44,054 nt of DNA, from NCBI GenBank assembly GCA_002753155.1, contig PDZW01000025.1, positions 1 to 44,054 on the forward strand, given 5' to 3'. The position numbers and the translations under genes are program-made. The notes beneath the pieces are model-generated. The model did not search any database. It had not been told where the DNA came from and saw nothing but the letters and a program-made list of their open reading frames with translations. Source of the stretch: Alphaproteobacteria bacterium WMHbin7. GTDB taxonomy: Bacteria > Pseudomonadota > Alphaproteobacteria > Rhodospirillales > WMHbin7. This document shows positions 43,964 to 44,054 of this stretch, in pieces; position 1 is the first letter of the stretch; every line of letters begins with the position of its first letter.

Positions 43964-44054
43964 GGCGTCACCACAGGCAAAGATTACGACGAACCGACGA
44001 ATAAACCCGCGAAAGGCGATAGTCAAGCAGGACATTCCTAATGGAGACAATAAT
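43936..44054 (-). repeat. Promoter-leader cassette, copy B
   Basis: This is the copy of 41161-41279, with one mismatch in 119 bases, reaching the end of the window. It carries the same candidate promoter, TTGACT (44026-44021) and TATTCG (44003-43998), and the same first codons, now in front of the amidase effector gene. The repeat may extend beyond the window. Confidence 0.85.

Noticed and set aside
42470..44050. 29-residue N-terminal extension of the amidase effector acting as signal peptide
   Set aside because: It would start with TTG inside the promoter repeat and overlap the candidate -35/-10 boxes; ATG 43963 with GGTGA is more likely.

Overview
The window reads as the chromosome of an alphaproteobacterium, most likely a Rhodospirillales-type bacterium. 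GC is high, start codons are mixed (ATG, GTG, TTG), an alphaproteobacterial-type LexA box (GTTC-N7-GTTC) lies between uvrA and ssb, and DUF4170, CheZ, IorAB and MIP18-family proteins of alphaproteobacterial style are present. The genus call is inference; no rRNA or tRNA gene was seen. Coding density is very high and no stretch over about 300 bases lacks a gene.

1-5 kb: the end of a rhodanese-domain protein, a tandem DUF4170 protein, and two convergent nucleotidyltransferase/HEPN toxin-antitoxin-like pairs, the second lying directly behind uvrA. 5-21 kb: ssb, a MenA-like prenyltransferase, a divergent histidine kinase / OmpR-type regulator pair, a polytopic membrane protein coupled to a MIP18-family protein, an EF-hand membrane protein, rimO, a DUF3800 protein, an exported protein coupled to hrpB, a ParE-type TA pair, rluE and a SpoU methyltransferase, then brnTA. 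21-26 kb: a pheT-pheS-rplT-rpmI unit on the minus strand with an attenuator-like hairpin before pheS, then a Phd/PIN TA pair with a clear operator.

26-39 kb: two small hypothetical genes; mog, enclosed by 138-bp inverted copies of a double-palindromic element that also supplies the last codons of mog and of the convergent methyltransferase gene; a secreted FecR-Hint protein ending in the intein-like HNC motif; an EEP-family hydrolase with a PAS histidine kinase; a CheZ-type phosphatase; iorAB; a cytidylate-kinase-like protein, a pentapeptide-repeat protein and the gmhA-hldE heptose genes; and hpf behind a structured leader.

39.4-44 kb is a rearranged accessory island. A putative secreted peptidoglycan amidase (peptidoglycan-binding domain plus BPSL0067-type amidase) is followed by a periplasmic, immunity-like gene. 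The promoter and N-terminal module of the amidase gene are repeated (119 bp, one mismatch) in front of a second gene, whose body is an S8-protease N-terminal fragment fused in frame to a lipoprotein-like protein. The remains of a second immunity gene, a 30-codon ORF, another exported protein and a 3'-truncated yejE fill the rest. This resembles an effector/immunity array built by swapping bodies behind a fixed promoter-leader cassette, and is the best candidate here for an undescribed system.
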